This document shows positions 17,090 to 25,860 of a stretch of DNA of 64,000 bases, in pieces. Source of the DNA: Nitrospirota bacterium (GTDB lineage: Bacteria; Nitrospirota; Thermodesulfovibrionia; Thermodesulfovibrionales; UBA9159); assembly GCA_021790195.1 (NCBI GenBank), contig JAJYIF010000006.1, positions 62,001 through 126,000 on the forward strand, in the 5' to 3' direction. Each line of letters begins with the position of its first letter. Positions within the stretch are counted from its first letter, which is position 1. The notes below the pieces were generated by a model. It saw nothing but the letters and a program-made list of their open reading frames with translations. It made no database searches and had not been told where the DNA came from. The position numbers and the translations under genes were made by a program.

Positions 17090-17866
17090 ATGATGATAGA
17101 GAGATTTCTTAGGATAGTGGGCTCGCACGCCATTTCAGTCCTGAGGACGATGGGCCACATGCTCCTCTTCCTCCTGAATGCCTTGTATTTTGTCTTCACC
17201 CCACCATTTAAACACAGGCAGCTGCTTAGAGAAATCAGGTTTATAGGCGCAAAATCGATGACGGTGATTCTGCTCATGGGGTCTTTTACCGGGATGGTCC
17301 TCGCCCTGCAGATATTTTATACTTTGAGAAAGGTCGGCTCTGAGGCGATGCTCGGTCCGGCGATAGCCCTCAGTCTTATCAGAGAACTGGGGCCCGTGCT
17401 GTCGGCCCTGACCATCACGGGCAGGGCGGGCTCGGCCCTCACCGCCGAGATCGGGATTATGAGGATCACCGAGCAGATCGATGCGCTTTCCGCTATGGCG
17501 CTCAATCCGGTGAGGTACCTTATCACTCCCAAAATAGTCGCTGCGATAATAGTCTTCCCGCTCCTTACCTCGATATTCGATGTGATCGGCATTTACGGCG
17601 GATATCTTGTCGGGGTGAAACTCCTCGGACTCAGTTCCGGCACGTATTTTTCCGAGATGGAGCATTTTGTGGACATGCAGGACATCCGTATCGGTCTGTA
17701 TAAGGCCCTTACTTTCGGAATACTCGTGCTCTGGGTCTGCTGTTACAAGGGCTTCTATACAGGGTACGGCGCCGAGGGCGTCAGCAAGTCGACAACGAAC
17801 GCGGTCGTCATGTCCTCGGTATTGATTCTTATATCGGACTATGTCCTCGGATCTTTCTTCATGTAG
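17090..17866 (+). CDS. mlaE: MlaE, phospholipid ABC transporter permease
   Basis: 258-residue permease with five to six helices and the MlaE signature: MGSFTGMVLALQ, SLIRELGPVLSALTITGRAG and AEIGIMRITEQIDALSAM. It forms the inner-membrane core that moves phospholipids between membranes to keep the outer membrane asymmetric. Two adjacent ATGs (17090, 17093) are possible starts. First gene of mlaEFDC, facing away from the TorD-like gene. Confidence 0.95.
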   Translation: MMIERFLRIVGSHAISVLRTMGHMLLFLLNALYFVFTPPFKHRQLLREIRFIGAKSMTVILLMGSFTGMVLALQIFYTLRKVGSEAMLGPAIALSLIRELGPVLSALTITGRAGSALTAEIGIMRITEQIDALSAMALNPVRYLITPKIVAAIIVFPLLTSIFDVIGIYGGYLVGVKLLGLSSGTYFSEMEHFVDMQDIRIGLYKALTFGILVLWVCCYKGFYTGYGAEGVSKSTTNAVVMSSVLILISDYVLGSFFM

Positions 17867-17885
17867 ATGAAAAGGAGCCTTAGAG

Positions 17886-18632
17886 TTGATCGAGGTCGTC
17901 AATCTTCATAAATCCTTCGGCGGACAAAGGGTCCTGAACGGAGCGAACCTTAAGGTCTCGGACAAGGAGCTGATAGCCATAATGGGCGAAAGCGGGGGGG
18001 GCAAGAGTGTGCTGTTAAGGCATCTCATCGGCCTCGTGAAACCCGACAGGGGAAAGGTGGTAGTCGAAGGCGAAGACATAACAAGGGTGAGCAGGAAGGA
18101 GCTCGACAAGATAAGAGAAAAATTCGGCGTCGTCTTCCAGGGCGGCGCTCTTTTCGATTCCATGACCGTTTACGAGAATATCGCCTTCCCGCTCAGGGAG
18201 AAGACGAGACTGACGAAGGGAGAGGTCCGTGAGAAGGTCGAGGAGGCGTTGGAAGATGTCGGGCTCGGGGGCGTGGAGCACAAATTCCCCGCGGAGATCA
18301 GCGGCGGTATGAAGAAAAGGGTGGCGCTTGCCCGTGCGCTGATAACCGAACCGAAGATAGTCCTGTTCGATGAGCCCACTACGGGCCTCGACCCTATTAT
18401 ACTTCACGCAATACACAAGCTAATAATGGACACCCACAAGAAGTACGGCTTTACCGGCGTGATGATAAGCCATGACATCCCGGAGATATTTGAGGTAGTG
18501 GACCGTATCGCATTTCTCTACAAGGGAGTCATAGAGGTGGTCGGGACTCCGAAGGAAATAAGAAGGTCGTCCGACCCCGTGGTGAGGCAGTTCATAAAGG
18601 GAAGTCTGATTGGTCCCATCGAAATAACATAG
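17886..18632 (+). CDS. mlaF: MlaF, phospholipid ABC transporter ATPase
   Basis: 248-residue ABC ATPase: Walker A GESGGGKSVLLRH, Q loop VFQGGALFD, signature EISGGMKKRVALARAL and Walker B IVLFDEPTTGLDP. The start is a TTG eight bases behind AGGAG. ATP hydrolysis drives MlaE/MlaD. Confidence 0.95.
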   Translation: MIEVVNLHKSFGGQRVLNGANLKVSDKELIAIMGESGGGKSVLLRHLIGLVKPDRGKVVVEGEDITRVSRKELDKIREKFGVVFQGGALFDSMTVYENIAFPLREKTRLTKGEVREKVEEALEDVGLGGVEHKFPAEISGGMKKRVALARALITEPKIVLFDEPTTGLDPIILHAIHKLIMDTHKKYGFTGVMISHDIPEIFEVVDRIAFLYKGVIEVVGTPKEIRRSSDPVVRQFIKGSLIGPIEIT

Positions 18633-18643
18633 CGGAGGTTCCA

Positions 18644-19087
18644 ATGAAAAAGTTTGATCTCGAACTGGCCGTCGGTTTTTTCCTGCTGATCGGCATTGTC
18701 TGCCTCGGGTACATTTCCATAAAACTCGGGAGGCTTGAATTGGTCGGAGTCAAGCACTATGTAGTTTATGCCGATTTTTCGAAGGCGGGAGGTATCAAGC
18801 CGGGTTCGAGCGTCGAGATAGCAGGTGTGGACGTGGGACGGGTAAGGTCGATAGCGCTCGATAAGGACTATCAGGCACTTGTCGGACTCGAGATTGAAGA
18901 AAAGGTAAAGATCCAGGAAGACGCGATAGCATCGATCAGGACCAAGGGGCTGATCGGAGAGAGCTACATCGAGATCACACCCGGGGCCTCCGACAAGTTT
19001 GTCCCAAAGAACGGAAAGATACGCGAGACCGAGTCGGCCATAGACATCGAGGACTTGATCGCAAAATATGCATTTGGAAAGGTGTAA
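18644..19087 (+). CDS. mlaD: MlaD, MCE-domain lipid-binding subunit
   Basis: 147 residues: one N-terminal helix (about 8-27), then one MCE domain with YVVYADFSKAGGIKPGSS and SIRTKGLIGESYIEI near residues 40-110. MlaD hexamers make the periplasmic channel for phospholipid. A good GGAGG lies upstream of the ATG. Confidence 0.94.
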   Translation: MKKFDLELAVGFFLLIGIVCLGYISIKLGRLELVGVKHYVVYADFSKAGGIKPGSSVEIAGVDVGRVRSIALDKDYQALVGLEIEEKVKIQEDAIASIRTKGLIGESYIEITPGASDKFVPKNGKIRETESAIDIEDLIAKYAFGKV

Positions 19088-19137
19088 GAAGAAATGTTAT
19101 CGGGTCAAGAGTTCCAACAGGTAGAAAGGAGGAATAT

Positions 19138-19776
19138 ATGGAGCCCGCATGTTCAAGGAGCAGAAGCATAATGTCGTTGACTATGATCCTTATGTCGTTC
19201 TTCTGTCTGTCCCTTGTCTGGCTGCCTTCTCGCGCTTTGGCGGGCGAGCCGACGGACATGGTAAAGAAGACGGTGGACGAGGTCCTGGATGTCCTGAAAA
19301 ACAAAGAGCTCAAGAAGCCGGGGAAGGCTGCCGAGAGGAGGGCGGAGATCCTGAAGATCGTGAGCAGGAGGTTTGATTTTGCCGAGATGGCGAAGCGCTC
19401 GCTTGCCCAGAATTGGAGAAAGAGAACGCCGGAAGAGCAGAAGGAATTTGTTCCCCTCTTTACCGACCTTGTGGAGGATACGTATGTGAATAAGGTCGAG
19501 AAATACGAGGATGAAAAGATTACTTACTCCGGGGAAAAGGTGGAGGGGACATACGCGTCTGTCAAGACGAACGTGGAAACGTCCAGGGGGATCGAGACCC
19601 CGATAGAATACAGACTAATGAAGGAAGGGAACCAGTGGATGGCTTACGATGTCCTCATAGAGGGCGTGAGTCTTGTGAACAACTACAGGAACCAGTTCAA
19701 CAGCATAATCAGGTCGAGCTCTTACGAGGAGCTTGTGAAACGGCTTAAGAAGAAGGCCATCAAATCGCCGACATGA
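19138..19776 (+). CDS. mlaC: MlaC, periplasmic phospholipid carrier
   Basis: 212-residue exported protein with a signal peptide (core about 12-33, cut after SRALA) and the MlaC/Ttg2D fold: VDEVLDVLKNKEL, RRFDFAEMAKRSLAQNW and the C-terminal DVLIEGVSLVNNYRNQF. It shuttles phospholipid between MlaD and the outer membrane. No mlaA is seen; the operon ends in a strong hairpin. Confidence 0.93.
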   Translation: MEPACSRSRSIMSLTMILMSFFCLSLVWLPSRALAGEPTDMVKKTVDEVLDVLKNKELKKPGKAAERRAEILKIVSRRFDFAEMAKRSLAQNWRKRTPEEQKEFVPLFTDLVEDTYVNKVEKYEDEKITYSGEKVEGTYASVKTNVETSRGIETPIEYRLMKEGNQWMAYDVLIEGVSLVNNYRNQFNSIIRSSSYEELVKRLKKKAIKSPT

Positions 19777-19787
19777 TCGGAAAGGCA

Positions 19788-19827
19788 GAGAGTTACGGGG
19801 AAGTGTCTCCACTTCCCCGTAACTCTC
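19788..19827. terminator. Bidirectional hairpin between mlaC and the NrfD gene
   Basis: An 18-bp perfect stem (19788-19805 against 19810-19827) with loop TCTC, between two convergent genes. It ends transcripts from both sides. Neither side has a long U tract. Confidence 0.85.
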
Positions 19828-19832
19828 ATTTC

Positions 19833-21092
19833 CTAATGAGCGGTCTTTTCGAACCCGAAGACCGGAAATATCTTGCTCAGTATCCAGAAAAGGATAAACG
19901 GCAGCGCCGCAACCGTAAGCACCCCTCCCAGACCTTCCTTGAAGGTTTCGATGCTCGTCGGGATAATCGGCATGACATAGTGCATGTAACCGTCGAAAGT
20001 CAGCGAGAAAGACTGCCCGCCTATGACGACATTCCACCTCATCATGAACACCCCGAAAAGGACGAGGATGCTCGCAACCGCTGAGCGCCTGACCGTCAGC
20101 CCGGGTATCAGGAAGAGTATGAAGGGCAGAAGGTTTCCAACCCCGTATTGAAGGACGAATATGTCCGTGAAATCCCTGCCGTAGATGACGCTCCTCAGTA
20201 TGTCCCATGTCTTCACTGCCGTGTACCCTCTGAATATAAGATCGAGCAGCTCAAGGCTTATCGCGAAGATCATGAAGAAGACGAGGTATTTTGATGTCAT
20301 CCTTATCTCATGGAGCTCGACGCCTTTTATCTCTTCCTTGGATTGATATAGCGCGTAAGAGCTCTTGCTTCTAGTCGCCCGGAATTTCTTTATTTCCATC
20401 GTGATTGTGTAGGTAAGGATACAAAGGGCGATACCGGAGACGACGGCCGACATAATGAATATGACCGGCATCAAAGGCGTCATCCAGAGAGCGTTTGCCT
20501 TGACCGACCCGAAGATGAACCCGGCATACCCGTGAAGGAAGCATGCCACGGGGATGCCGATGCCGGCCAACACCTTCACCGCCTTCTCGTCCTTGTGCAA
20601 GGCCTCTTCGCTTATGTCGTATGCGCCGAGCGTAAGGACCGTGTAGACGAGATGCAGGACCTTTTCAGAGAGGGTTTTGTCCATCTTCTTCCGCAGTGAA
20701 AGGGCCATTTCTACAATATACTTCCGGTAAACGAACCAGATCTCACTTGCCACGATCGCGCCGTATGTGCTGAACACGATTCCGAAGGCGGCGATCGCAG
20801 AGGTGAAATGTGGCGTCATAAAGACCTCTATGCCCCTCTGCGGCTGCTGAAGGTGCATCTGCAGCGGGACCATTGCAACCGGAAGAAGCGCAAAGGAAAA
20901 GACAAGGGCAAAACGCGCCATGTCTTTAAGCTGTTTTATCCCGAAGACGTGGTAGAGGGACGACAGGACGAAGGCCCCTGCCACGAGCCCCGTCATGAAG
21001 GGGTACATGACAATCTGCACGCTCCAGTAAATGTACTCGTTAGGCAGAACGAAAAATTCTTTCAGTGTCCAAAGCTCTCCGTGAACGTGCAT
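19833..21092 (-). CDS. NrfD/PsrC-type quinol-reactive membrane subunit
   Basis: 419-residue polytopic protein with eight to ten hydrophobic segments, of the NrfD/PsrC/HybB type that exchanges electrons with menaquinone. N-terminal FVLPNEYIYWSVQIVMYPF and MTGLVAGAFVLSSLYH are family-like, and the protein ends with a short cytoplasmic tail. It is the last gene of the cytochrome/Fe-S module, two bases behind the ferredoxin-type gene, so the two surely form a complex (Fe-S protein outside, NrfD in the membrane). Confidence 0.88.
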   Translation of the reverse strand: MHVHGELWTLKEFFVLPNEYIYWSVQIVMYPFMTGLVAGAFVLSSLYHVFGIKQLKDMARFALVFSFALLPVAMVPLQMHLQQPQRGIEVFMTPHFTSAIAAFGIVFSTYGAIVASEIWFVYRKYIVEMALSLRKKMDKTLSEKVLHLVYTVLTLGAYDISEEALHKDEKAVKVLAGIGIPVACFLHGYAGFIFGSVKANALWMTPLMPVIFIMSAVVSGIALCILTYTITMEIKKFRATRSKSSYALYQSKEEIKGVELHEIRMTSKYLVFFMIFAISLELLDLIFRGYTAVKTWDILRSVIYGRDFTDIFVLQYGVGNLLPFILFLIPGLTVRRSAVASILVLFGVFMMRWNVVIGGQSFSLTFDGYMHYVMPIIPTSIETFKEGLGGVLTVAALPFILFWILSKIFPVFGFEKTAH

Positions 21093-21094
21093 GA

Positions 21095-21880
21095 TTATCT
21101 CACCTCCTCATCCAGGCCGATGTAATAGACCTGCGGTTCTGTTCCGTATTCGCTTTTCAAGACCCCGACCCTCTGGGTCCTTATGATTTTCGTCACAGGG
21201 TCGTCGGGGTCTTTGATATTGCCGATCATTCTCGCCCCAAAGGGACAGGCGCCGACACAGGCGGTCTTCAGGCCCTTCTTTATCCTGTGGTAGCAGAAAG
21301 TGCATTTCTCCGCCACGTGGTAAACCGGGTGGAAAAACCTGACGCCGTAAGGACAGGCCATGATGCAGTATCCGCAGCCGATGCACCAGGTCCTGTCCAC
21401 GAGGACCACACCGTCCTCGGTCTGGTAAGTCGCGCCTACCGGACAGACCTGCGCGCACGGGGGTTTTTCGCACTGATTACAAAGCTTGGGGACAAAGAAC
21501 GCCTTCGTGATGTCCTCCGCCTTTATGTCTTCGAAGCCGCGGTCGCCCAGGTCGATCTTGCTGGTAGTAAAGCCGTCCCTCGCGGCCATGGGAGAATCCG
21601 CATGGAGCTTTCCGTCTTTGGTTATGACATATCTTTCAACCCATGTCCTTGAGACTTTTGCGTCATAGGGCACCTCGTTTTCGATCTTGCACGCCTTTAC
21701 GCAGAGACCGCATCCCACGCACTTGTAAGTGTCCACAAGGAAGGCCCATCTCAGACCCGGCTTGCCGCCTTTATCCGCGAAGAGCTTCTTGGGATCGATT
21801 ATTTCGAAAGCTGCGGCCGGCAGGGCCAAGCCCGCGAGCCCCTTGGCCGTATTCGCCAAAAACTGTCTTCTCGTGATCAT
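21095..21880 (-). CDS. Tat-exported ferredoxin-type Fe-S subunit
   Basis: 261 residues starting with a twin-arginine leader (ITRRQFLANTAKG, then a hydrophobic LAGLALPAAA). Cysteine clusters for four 4Fe-4S clusters follow: CVGCGLCVKACK, CNQCEKPPCAQVCP, CIGCGYCIMACP and CTFCYHR with CVGACP. This matches DsrO/NrfC/HybA-type subunits. The start is the ATG at 21880 behind GGAGGG, overlapping the tetrahaem gene stop (ATGA); an earlier in-frame start would lie inside that gene. It passes electrons between the cytochromes and NrfD. Confidence 0.92.
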   Translation of the reverse strand: MITRRQFLANTAKGLAGLALPAAAFEIIDPKKLFADKGGKPGLRWAFLVDTYKCVGCGLCVKACKIENEVPYDAKVSRTWVERYVITKDGKLHADSPMAARDGFTTSKIDLGDRGFEDIKAEDITKAFFVPKLCNQCEKPPCAQVCPVGATYQTEDGVVLVDRTWCIGCGYCIMACPYGVRFFHPVYHVAEKCTFCYHRIKKGLKTACVGACPFGARMIGNIKDPDDPVTKIIRTQRVGVLKSEYGTEPQVYYIGLDEEVR

Positions 21881-22353
21881 TTCAGGCCCTCCAATGTGGG
21901 ATTGTGCGGATTGTGACACATCACGCACTCGACCCCGGGGTTATGCTTTTCCGGGTCTATACCCATGATATTCGCCCTTCCGCTCGTCGGATAAGGAAGT
22001 TGATAATGACATCTGAGACACAACTCCCTGCGTTTGTCGACCGTGAGCTTGGGCGGATCGTTTGGATGGTCCAGTTCAGGCCCATGACAATTTTCGCATT
22101 TTATGATCGCATGGGGCGTCTTGATGATGCTTTCGTACTTGTCGCTGTGGCAGTCCTTGCAGTCCTCGTTATCGAACTTGTACTTGACCTTGAACGCCTT
22201 CCAGTCGTTCTCGCTTCCCTTCCGGTGGAAGCCATACATGTAGCCCCGCTCCCAGATTCCGAAGTCCTTCGGGACATAGAACATCCTCACAGCCAGTATG
22301 AGGATTACCAGGGCGACCACCACGTAGAGCGGCCGCCAGACGTGACTCTTCAT
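21877..22353 (-). CDS. Membrane-anchored tetrahaem cytochrome c
   Basis: 158 residues with an uncleaved N-terminal helix (about 8-24) and four CXXCH haem sites: CKDCH, CENCH, CLRCH and CVMCH. The arrangement resembles small periplasmic multihaem electron carriers. A ribosome-binding site AAGGGAGG precedes the ATG. It sits between the 11-haem cytochrome and the Fe-S gene, so it likely bridges them. Confidence 0.9.
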   Translation of the reverse strand: MKSHVWRPLYVVVALVILILAVRMFYVPKDFGIWERGYMYGFHRKGSENDWKAFKVKYKFDNEDCKDCHSDKYESIIKTPHAIIKCENCHGPELDHPNDPPKLTVDKRRELCLRCHYQLPYPTSGRANIMGIDPEKHNPGVECVMCHNPHNPTLEGLK

Positions 22354-22380
22354 AAGTTTGCGTTACCTCCCTTGAGCTAA

Positions 22381-22415
22381 GGTGGTCAAGGCAACGGGAG
22401 GTTGCCTTGACCACC
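22381..22415 (-). other. Intercistronic stem-loop in the cytochrome operon
   Basis: A 15-bp perfect stem (22381-22395 with 22401-22415) around loop GGGAG, in the 71-base gap between the 11-haem and tetrahaem genes. No U run follows on the minus strand, so it is more likely an mRNA-stability or processing element, or an attenuator, than a simple terminator. Confidence 0.75.
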
Positions 22416-22424
22416 ACCGAATAT

Positions 22425-23426
22425 TTATTCCAAGAACTTCTTCGGTTCTCTGTATTCGTGGCACTTGGTGCAATCTTTTTTGGCGCTGTCTTTCGTCACT
22501 TTCCACGCGTGCGGTTTGTGACATTCCTTGCACTTCATTCCCACGACTTTGATGTGTAGGTTATGTTTTCCCACTTCAGTGATGTTGTTATGACAGGTGA
22601 GACATACTCCCCAGTCCGGCCTCGCCTGAGAGTGGGGCTTGTGACAAGTATAGCAGTAGAACTGCATCGGCGCATCAACAGGCACATCGATCTTGATCGC
22701 CCTGTTGATCGTCTCCTGGCTGGGCTGATAGTGCTTGACGTCTATGGTACCGTCGGCCAACAGCTTTTTTCTAACGTCAGGGCCACCGTGACAGAAGAGA
22801 CATTTCTCTCTTCCGGGTATAAGGTTCGTTGTCCTGTCAGTGTGGCAATTGAGACAGGCAAGCCCGGTCATCCCGATCCCATGGACCACCTTGCCCTGAT
22901 GGCATTTCACGCAGAACGTTGGGTCCGGAGTAAACTTATGAACTATGTACCCATGGCACTTGGAGCATTCCGTCTGTTCCATGAAGACGTGCCTCGCATG
23001 AAGAGTGGATTTGTTAATCATCGGCGCGTTCGGATATCTCGGGTCCTTTTCCCAGTGGCATTTGATGCAGAATTTCCAGGGAACGATTATCTTCCCGTGC
23101 CTCGGCGGGACGACTGTCGGCCTTTTCAGGACAAAATTTATGAGCAGTGCGTTCATTTCCGGCACCGAAAGGTGATGGCACTCGTGGCAGTTGATGTTCT
23201 TGTGCTCGCTCTTGTCCCACGCATCGAAGGCGCTCTTCATAAGGTGACAACTGACGCAGAATTTGGGGTTGTTCTGCGTGAAATCGTAAAATCTGAAAGA
23301 GCCATATCCTGCGCCTACAAGAAGTACGAGGAGAAGCACGGCTATGATTATCTTGCCCTTAAGGGGCATGCCGGTCTCCAGCCATCTGAACGGTCGAAGT
23401 ATTAGATCAATTATTCTGCGGAACAT
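22425..23426 (-). CDS. 11-haem NapC/NirT-type membrane cytochrome c
   Basis: 333 residues: one N-terminal helix (about 24-46), then eleven CXXCH motifs (CVSCH, CHECH, CIKCH, CSKCH, CVKCH, CLNCH, CLFCH, CYTCH, CLTCH, CKECH, CTKCH). The first two with the intervening SAFDAWDKSEH look like the NapC/NirT quinol-oxidising head; the remainder is an extended haem wire. No extra catalytic haem motif (CX2CK or CX15CH) was seen. GGAGG lies before the ATG. First gene of the module. Confidence 0.92.
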   Translation of the reverse strand: MFRRIIDLILRPFRWLETGMPLKGKIIIAVLLLVLLVGAGYGSFRFYDFTQNNPKFCVSCHLMKSAFDAWDKSEHKNINCHECHHLSVPEMNALLINFVLKRPTVVPPRHGKIIVPWKFCIKCHWEKDPRYPNAPMINKSTLHARHVFMEQTECSKCHGYIVHKFTPDPTFCVKCHQGKVVHGIGMTGLACLNCHTDRTTNLIPGREKCLFCHGGPDVRKKLLADGTIDVKHYQPSQETINRAIKIDVPVDAPMQFYCYTCHKPHSQARPDWGVCLTCHNNITEVGKHNLHIKVVGMKCKECHKPHAWKVTKDSAKKDCTKCHEYREPKKFLE

Positions 23427-23441
23427 CCTCTATCCTCCTTA

Positions 23442-23479
23442 ATTAAGATCAATATTCTTTATTAAGATCAACATTCTTT
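23442..23479. repeat. Tandem 19-bp direct repeat upstream of the cytochrome operon
   Basis: Two adjacent 19-bp copies (23442-23460 and 23461-23479) differing at one position, read ATTAAGATCAAYATTCTTT on the plus strand. The right copy contains the last hemL codons and stop. A looser third copy (ATTAGATCAATTATTCT, 23401-23417) lies inside the first codons of the 11-haem gene. Either slippage of the hemL tail or a tandem protein-binding site. Confidence 0.7.
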
Positions 23480-24751
23480 AAATGCCTCGTAAGCAGCTCT
23501 CACGGTCTTTTCGATATCTTTTTCCGAATGCGACAGGGAAATGAATCCCGCCTCGAACTGGGAAGGAGCGATATTTATTCCCCTCGTGAGCATTCCCGTG
23601 AAAAATCTGGCGAACCTATTGGTATCCGCCGTCTTTGCAGTAGCATAATCAACGACTTCAGTCTCTGTGAAATAAGTGCAAAACATGGTGCCGGCCCGGT
23701 AGAACCTCGTTCTGACCCCCGCGCGCCTTGCGGCGTCCCTCAGGCCTTTTTCGAGGCTGCGCATGGTCTTTTCGAGCTTCTTGTAGGTTTCTTCCTTCGC
23801 GAGGATTTTCAATGTCTCAATGCCCGCGGTCATCGCGACCGGGTTTCCGGAGAGCGTGCCGGCCTGGTATACCGGACCCTCCGGCGCGACGAGAGACATA
23901 ATGTCCCTTCTCCCCCCATACGCTCCGACCGGCATGCCCCCGCCGATGACCTTTCCGAGGCACGTCATATCAGGCCGTATACCGTAATAGGCCTGTGCGC
24001 CGCCGTAAGCCACCCTGAAGCCGGTCATGACTTCATCGAATATAAGGACTATGCCGTACCTCCGGGTTTCCTGCCTTAGCGCATCCAGGAACCCTTCTTT
24101 CGGCAATACGCACCCGATATTGCCGACCACGGGTTCGAGTATAACGCAAGCTATCGACTTCCCCTCTCTTCTCAGGAGAGATTTGAAGGCCTTGATGTCA
24201 TTGAAGGGAACGGTGAGGGTGTCTTTGGCGTAGGACTTGGGGACGCCCGGACTGTCCGGGACGCCAAAGGTTGTGGCGCCTGAGCCCGCCTTTACCAGAA
24301 GTCCGTCGGCATGACCGTGATAGCACCCCTCGAATTTAACTATCTTGTCCCTTCCGGTAAACCCGCGGGCGACCCTTATGGCGCTCAGGGTGGCCTCAGT
24401 GCCGGAATTGACCATGCGGATCTTTTCACAGGAGGGATAAACGTCTATAACCCTTCGGGCGAGTTCCACTTCCAGCGGCGTAGGCGCTCCAAAACTAGTA
24501 CCTTTGTCGATAGCGGAATGGAGGGCCTTTAAAACGGAGGGGTGGGAGTGCCCGAGTATCATCGGCCCCCACGACAGGATATAGTCGATGTACTCATTGC
24601 CGTCTACATCGTAGATCTTCGAGCCCTTCGCTTGTTCGATAAACAGAGGATTGCCCCCGACCGCCTTGAACGCCCTTACGGGGCTGTTGACGCCCCCGGG
24701 GATCAGATCAAGCGCCTGCCTGAAGAGCAATCTCGATTTTTTCCAGTTCAT
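23468..24751 (-). CDS. hemL: Glutamate-1-semialdehyde 2,1-aminomutase
   Basis: 427-residue PLP enzyme making 5-aminolevulinate, the first haem precursor, from glutamate-1-semialdehyde. Family blocks: [17 protein letters not shown] at the start, [33 protein letters not shown], the PLP aspartate in [11 protein letters not shown] and the PLP lysine in [17 protein letters not shown]. It lies directly ahead of genes needing fifteen haems, so its position makes functional sense. Confidence 0.97.
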   Translation of the reverse strand: MNWKKSRLLFRQALDLIPGGVNSPVRAFKAVGGNPLFIEQAKGSKIYDVDGNEYIDYILSWGPMILGHSHPSVLKALHSAIDKGTSFGAPTPLEVELARRVIDVYPSCEKIRMVNSGTEATLSAIRVARGFTGRDKIVKFEGCYHGHADGLLVKAGSGATTFGVPDSPGVPKSYAKDTLTVPFNDIKAFKSLLRREGKSIACVILEPVVGNIGCVLPKEGFLDALRQETRRYGIVLIFDEVMTGFRVAYGGAQAYYGIRPDMTCLGKVIGGGMPVGAYGGRRDIMSLVAPEGPVYQAGTLSGNPVAMTAGIETLKILAKEETYKKLEKTMRSLEKGLRDAARRAGVRTRFYRAGTMFCTYFTETEVVDYATAKTADTNRFARFFTGMLTRGINIAPSQFEAGFISLSHSEKDIEKTVRAAYEAFKEC

Positions 24752-25052
24752 ATTATCATGCGAAGAGCAGCAAGGAGGCGGTCTACGGTATCAAACCCAT
24801 GCAGACAGACAAACAACCTGAAGCAAAAGACACACTGCAAGACAAGCCCCATTACCTCTCGTTTTAAACAGCTTTAAAGCCTAACATAAAAAATAAACTA
24901 TTGTAAAGAAGATTCTGTACAAAACCCGCACTGGTCCACAACCAACAAAAAACAGCGAGCACTTGACGATTCCAACTTGTCTCCATTGCTCCTTGTTAAT
25001 TCTAACACAGAAGGCATCGGCATTTGTTATGGTGGTAGCGATGTCGACGTTG
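24752..25052. other. Intergenic AT-rich stretch
   Basis: Divergent gap between hemL and the SurA-like lipoprotein gene. It is AT-rich with a small palindrome GCTTTAAAGC near 24868-24877, but no gene or RNA was recognised. The lipoprotein promoter lies just to the right. Confidence 0.5.
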
Positions 25053-25081
25053 TTTACATACCCGCGACCAATATGGTATAA
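25053..25081 (+). promoter_or_regulatory. Sigma-70-type promoter
   Basis: TTTACA at 25053-25058, 17-nt spacer, GTATAA at 25076-25081, about 30 bases before the start codon of the SurA-like lipoprotein gene, which has its own GGAGG. Confidence 0.6.
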
Positions 25082-25111
25082 AAAAGTATTAAATTCCAAT
25101 CTGGAGGAAAG

Positions 25112-25765
25112 ATGAAAAGACCGTTAGCATTGATTGTGGTCGTTATGTTGTTTGCCCTCTTGTTTTCCTGCGCAAAGAAGGCAGAGCAGATGTCGGCATC
25201 AGGGTATGTTGCGAAGGTGGGCTCCGTGACGATCACCCAGGATGATGTAACCAGGGAACTGAAGGGGCTCCCTCCACAGATACAGAGTATGTTTGTAGGA
25301 CCTGAGGGCATGGACAGGTTCGTGGATGAACTTGTGAAGAAGGAGATCCTATACCAGGAGGCGAAGAAGAAGGGATTGGAGAACGATCCCGAGTATAAGA
25401 AAAAGATCGAGGACTTCAAGAAGATCAGCCTGATAAGCTTGCTCCTTGAAAAAGAGGTCGAGGGCAAGGTAAAGGTAACCGATGATGATGTGAAGAAGTT
25501 TTATGAGGCCAACAAGAATAAACTCGTAACCAAGGAAGGCAAGGCCTTAGACTTCAATATGATGAAGGATCTACTTACTCAGCGTGTGACTGCGGAAAAG
25601 CAGAAAGAATTATTTGATTCTTATCTCGAAGGACTGAAAAAGTCCTATCCGGTTGAAAAGAACAAAGACGCCATAGCAAAACTCGCAAGCCTTGAGCAGA
25701 GCCAGACCCCGACAGGCACGGCAGAACAGGCTGCTCCGGCCGTCCCGGCCCACGGCGCCAAGTAA
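25112..25765 (+). CDS. SurA-N-like lipoprotein
   Basis: 217-residue lipoprotein, lipobox LFSC near residue 20. The mature protein resembles the N-terminal helical domain of SurA/PpiD chaperones: VAKVGSVTITQDDVTREL, RFVDELVKKEILYQEAKKKG and VTDDDVKKFYEANKNKL. It lacks the following parvulin domain, so it is likely a chaperone-type fold without isomerase activity. The tail is Ala-, Pro- and Gln-rich. It is transcribed alone and ends before a hairpin. Confidence 0.78.
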   Translation: MKRPLALIVVVMLFALLFSCAKKAEQMSASGYVAKVGSVTITQDDVTRELKGLPPQIQSMFVGPEGMDRFVDELVKKEILYQEAKKKGLENDPEYKKKIEDFKKISLISLLLEKEVEGKVKVTDDDVKKFYEANKNKLVTKEGKALDFNMMKDLLTQRVTAEKQKELFDSYLEGLKKSYPVEKNKDAIAKLASLEQSQTPTGTAEQAAPAVPAHGAK

Positions 25766-25789
25766 GCGGGAAATTAGCTATAATCTCTT

Positions 25790-25826
25790 CGGGCCGTCGT
25801 CCCTTTGCAGCCGGAATGACGGCCCG
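25790..25826. terminator. Hairpin between convergent genes
   Basis: Nine-base stem CGGGCCGTC (25790-25798) with GACGGCCCG (25818-25826), loop of 19 nt, followed on the plus strand by a short T-rich run. Probably a shared terminator. Confidence 0.6.
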
Positions 25827-25860
25827 ATTCATTTTCCTGGGGTAATTTATAAACGAAGAC

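Noticed and set aside
22563-23405. 280-codon plus-strand ORF opposite the 11-haem cytochrome
   Set aside because: Antisense shadow; the minus strand has eleven CXXCH motifs in frame.
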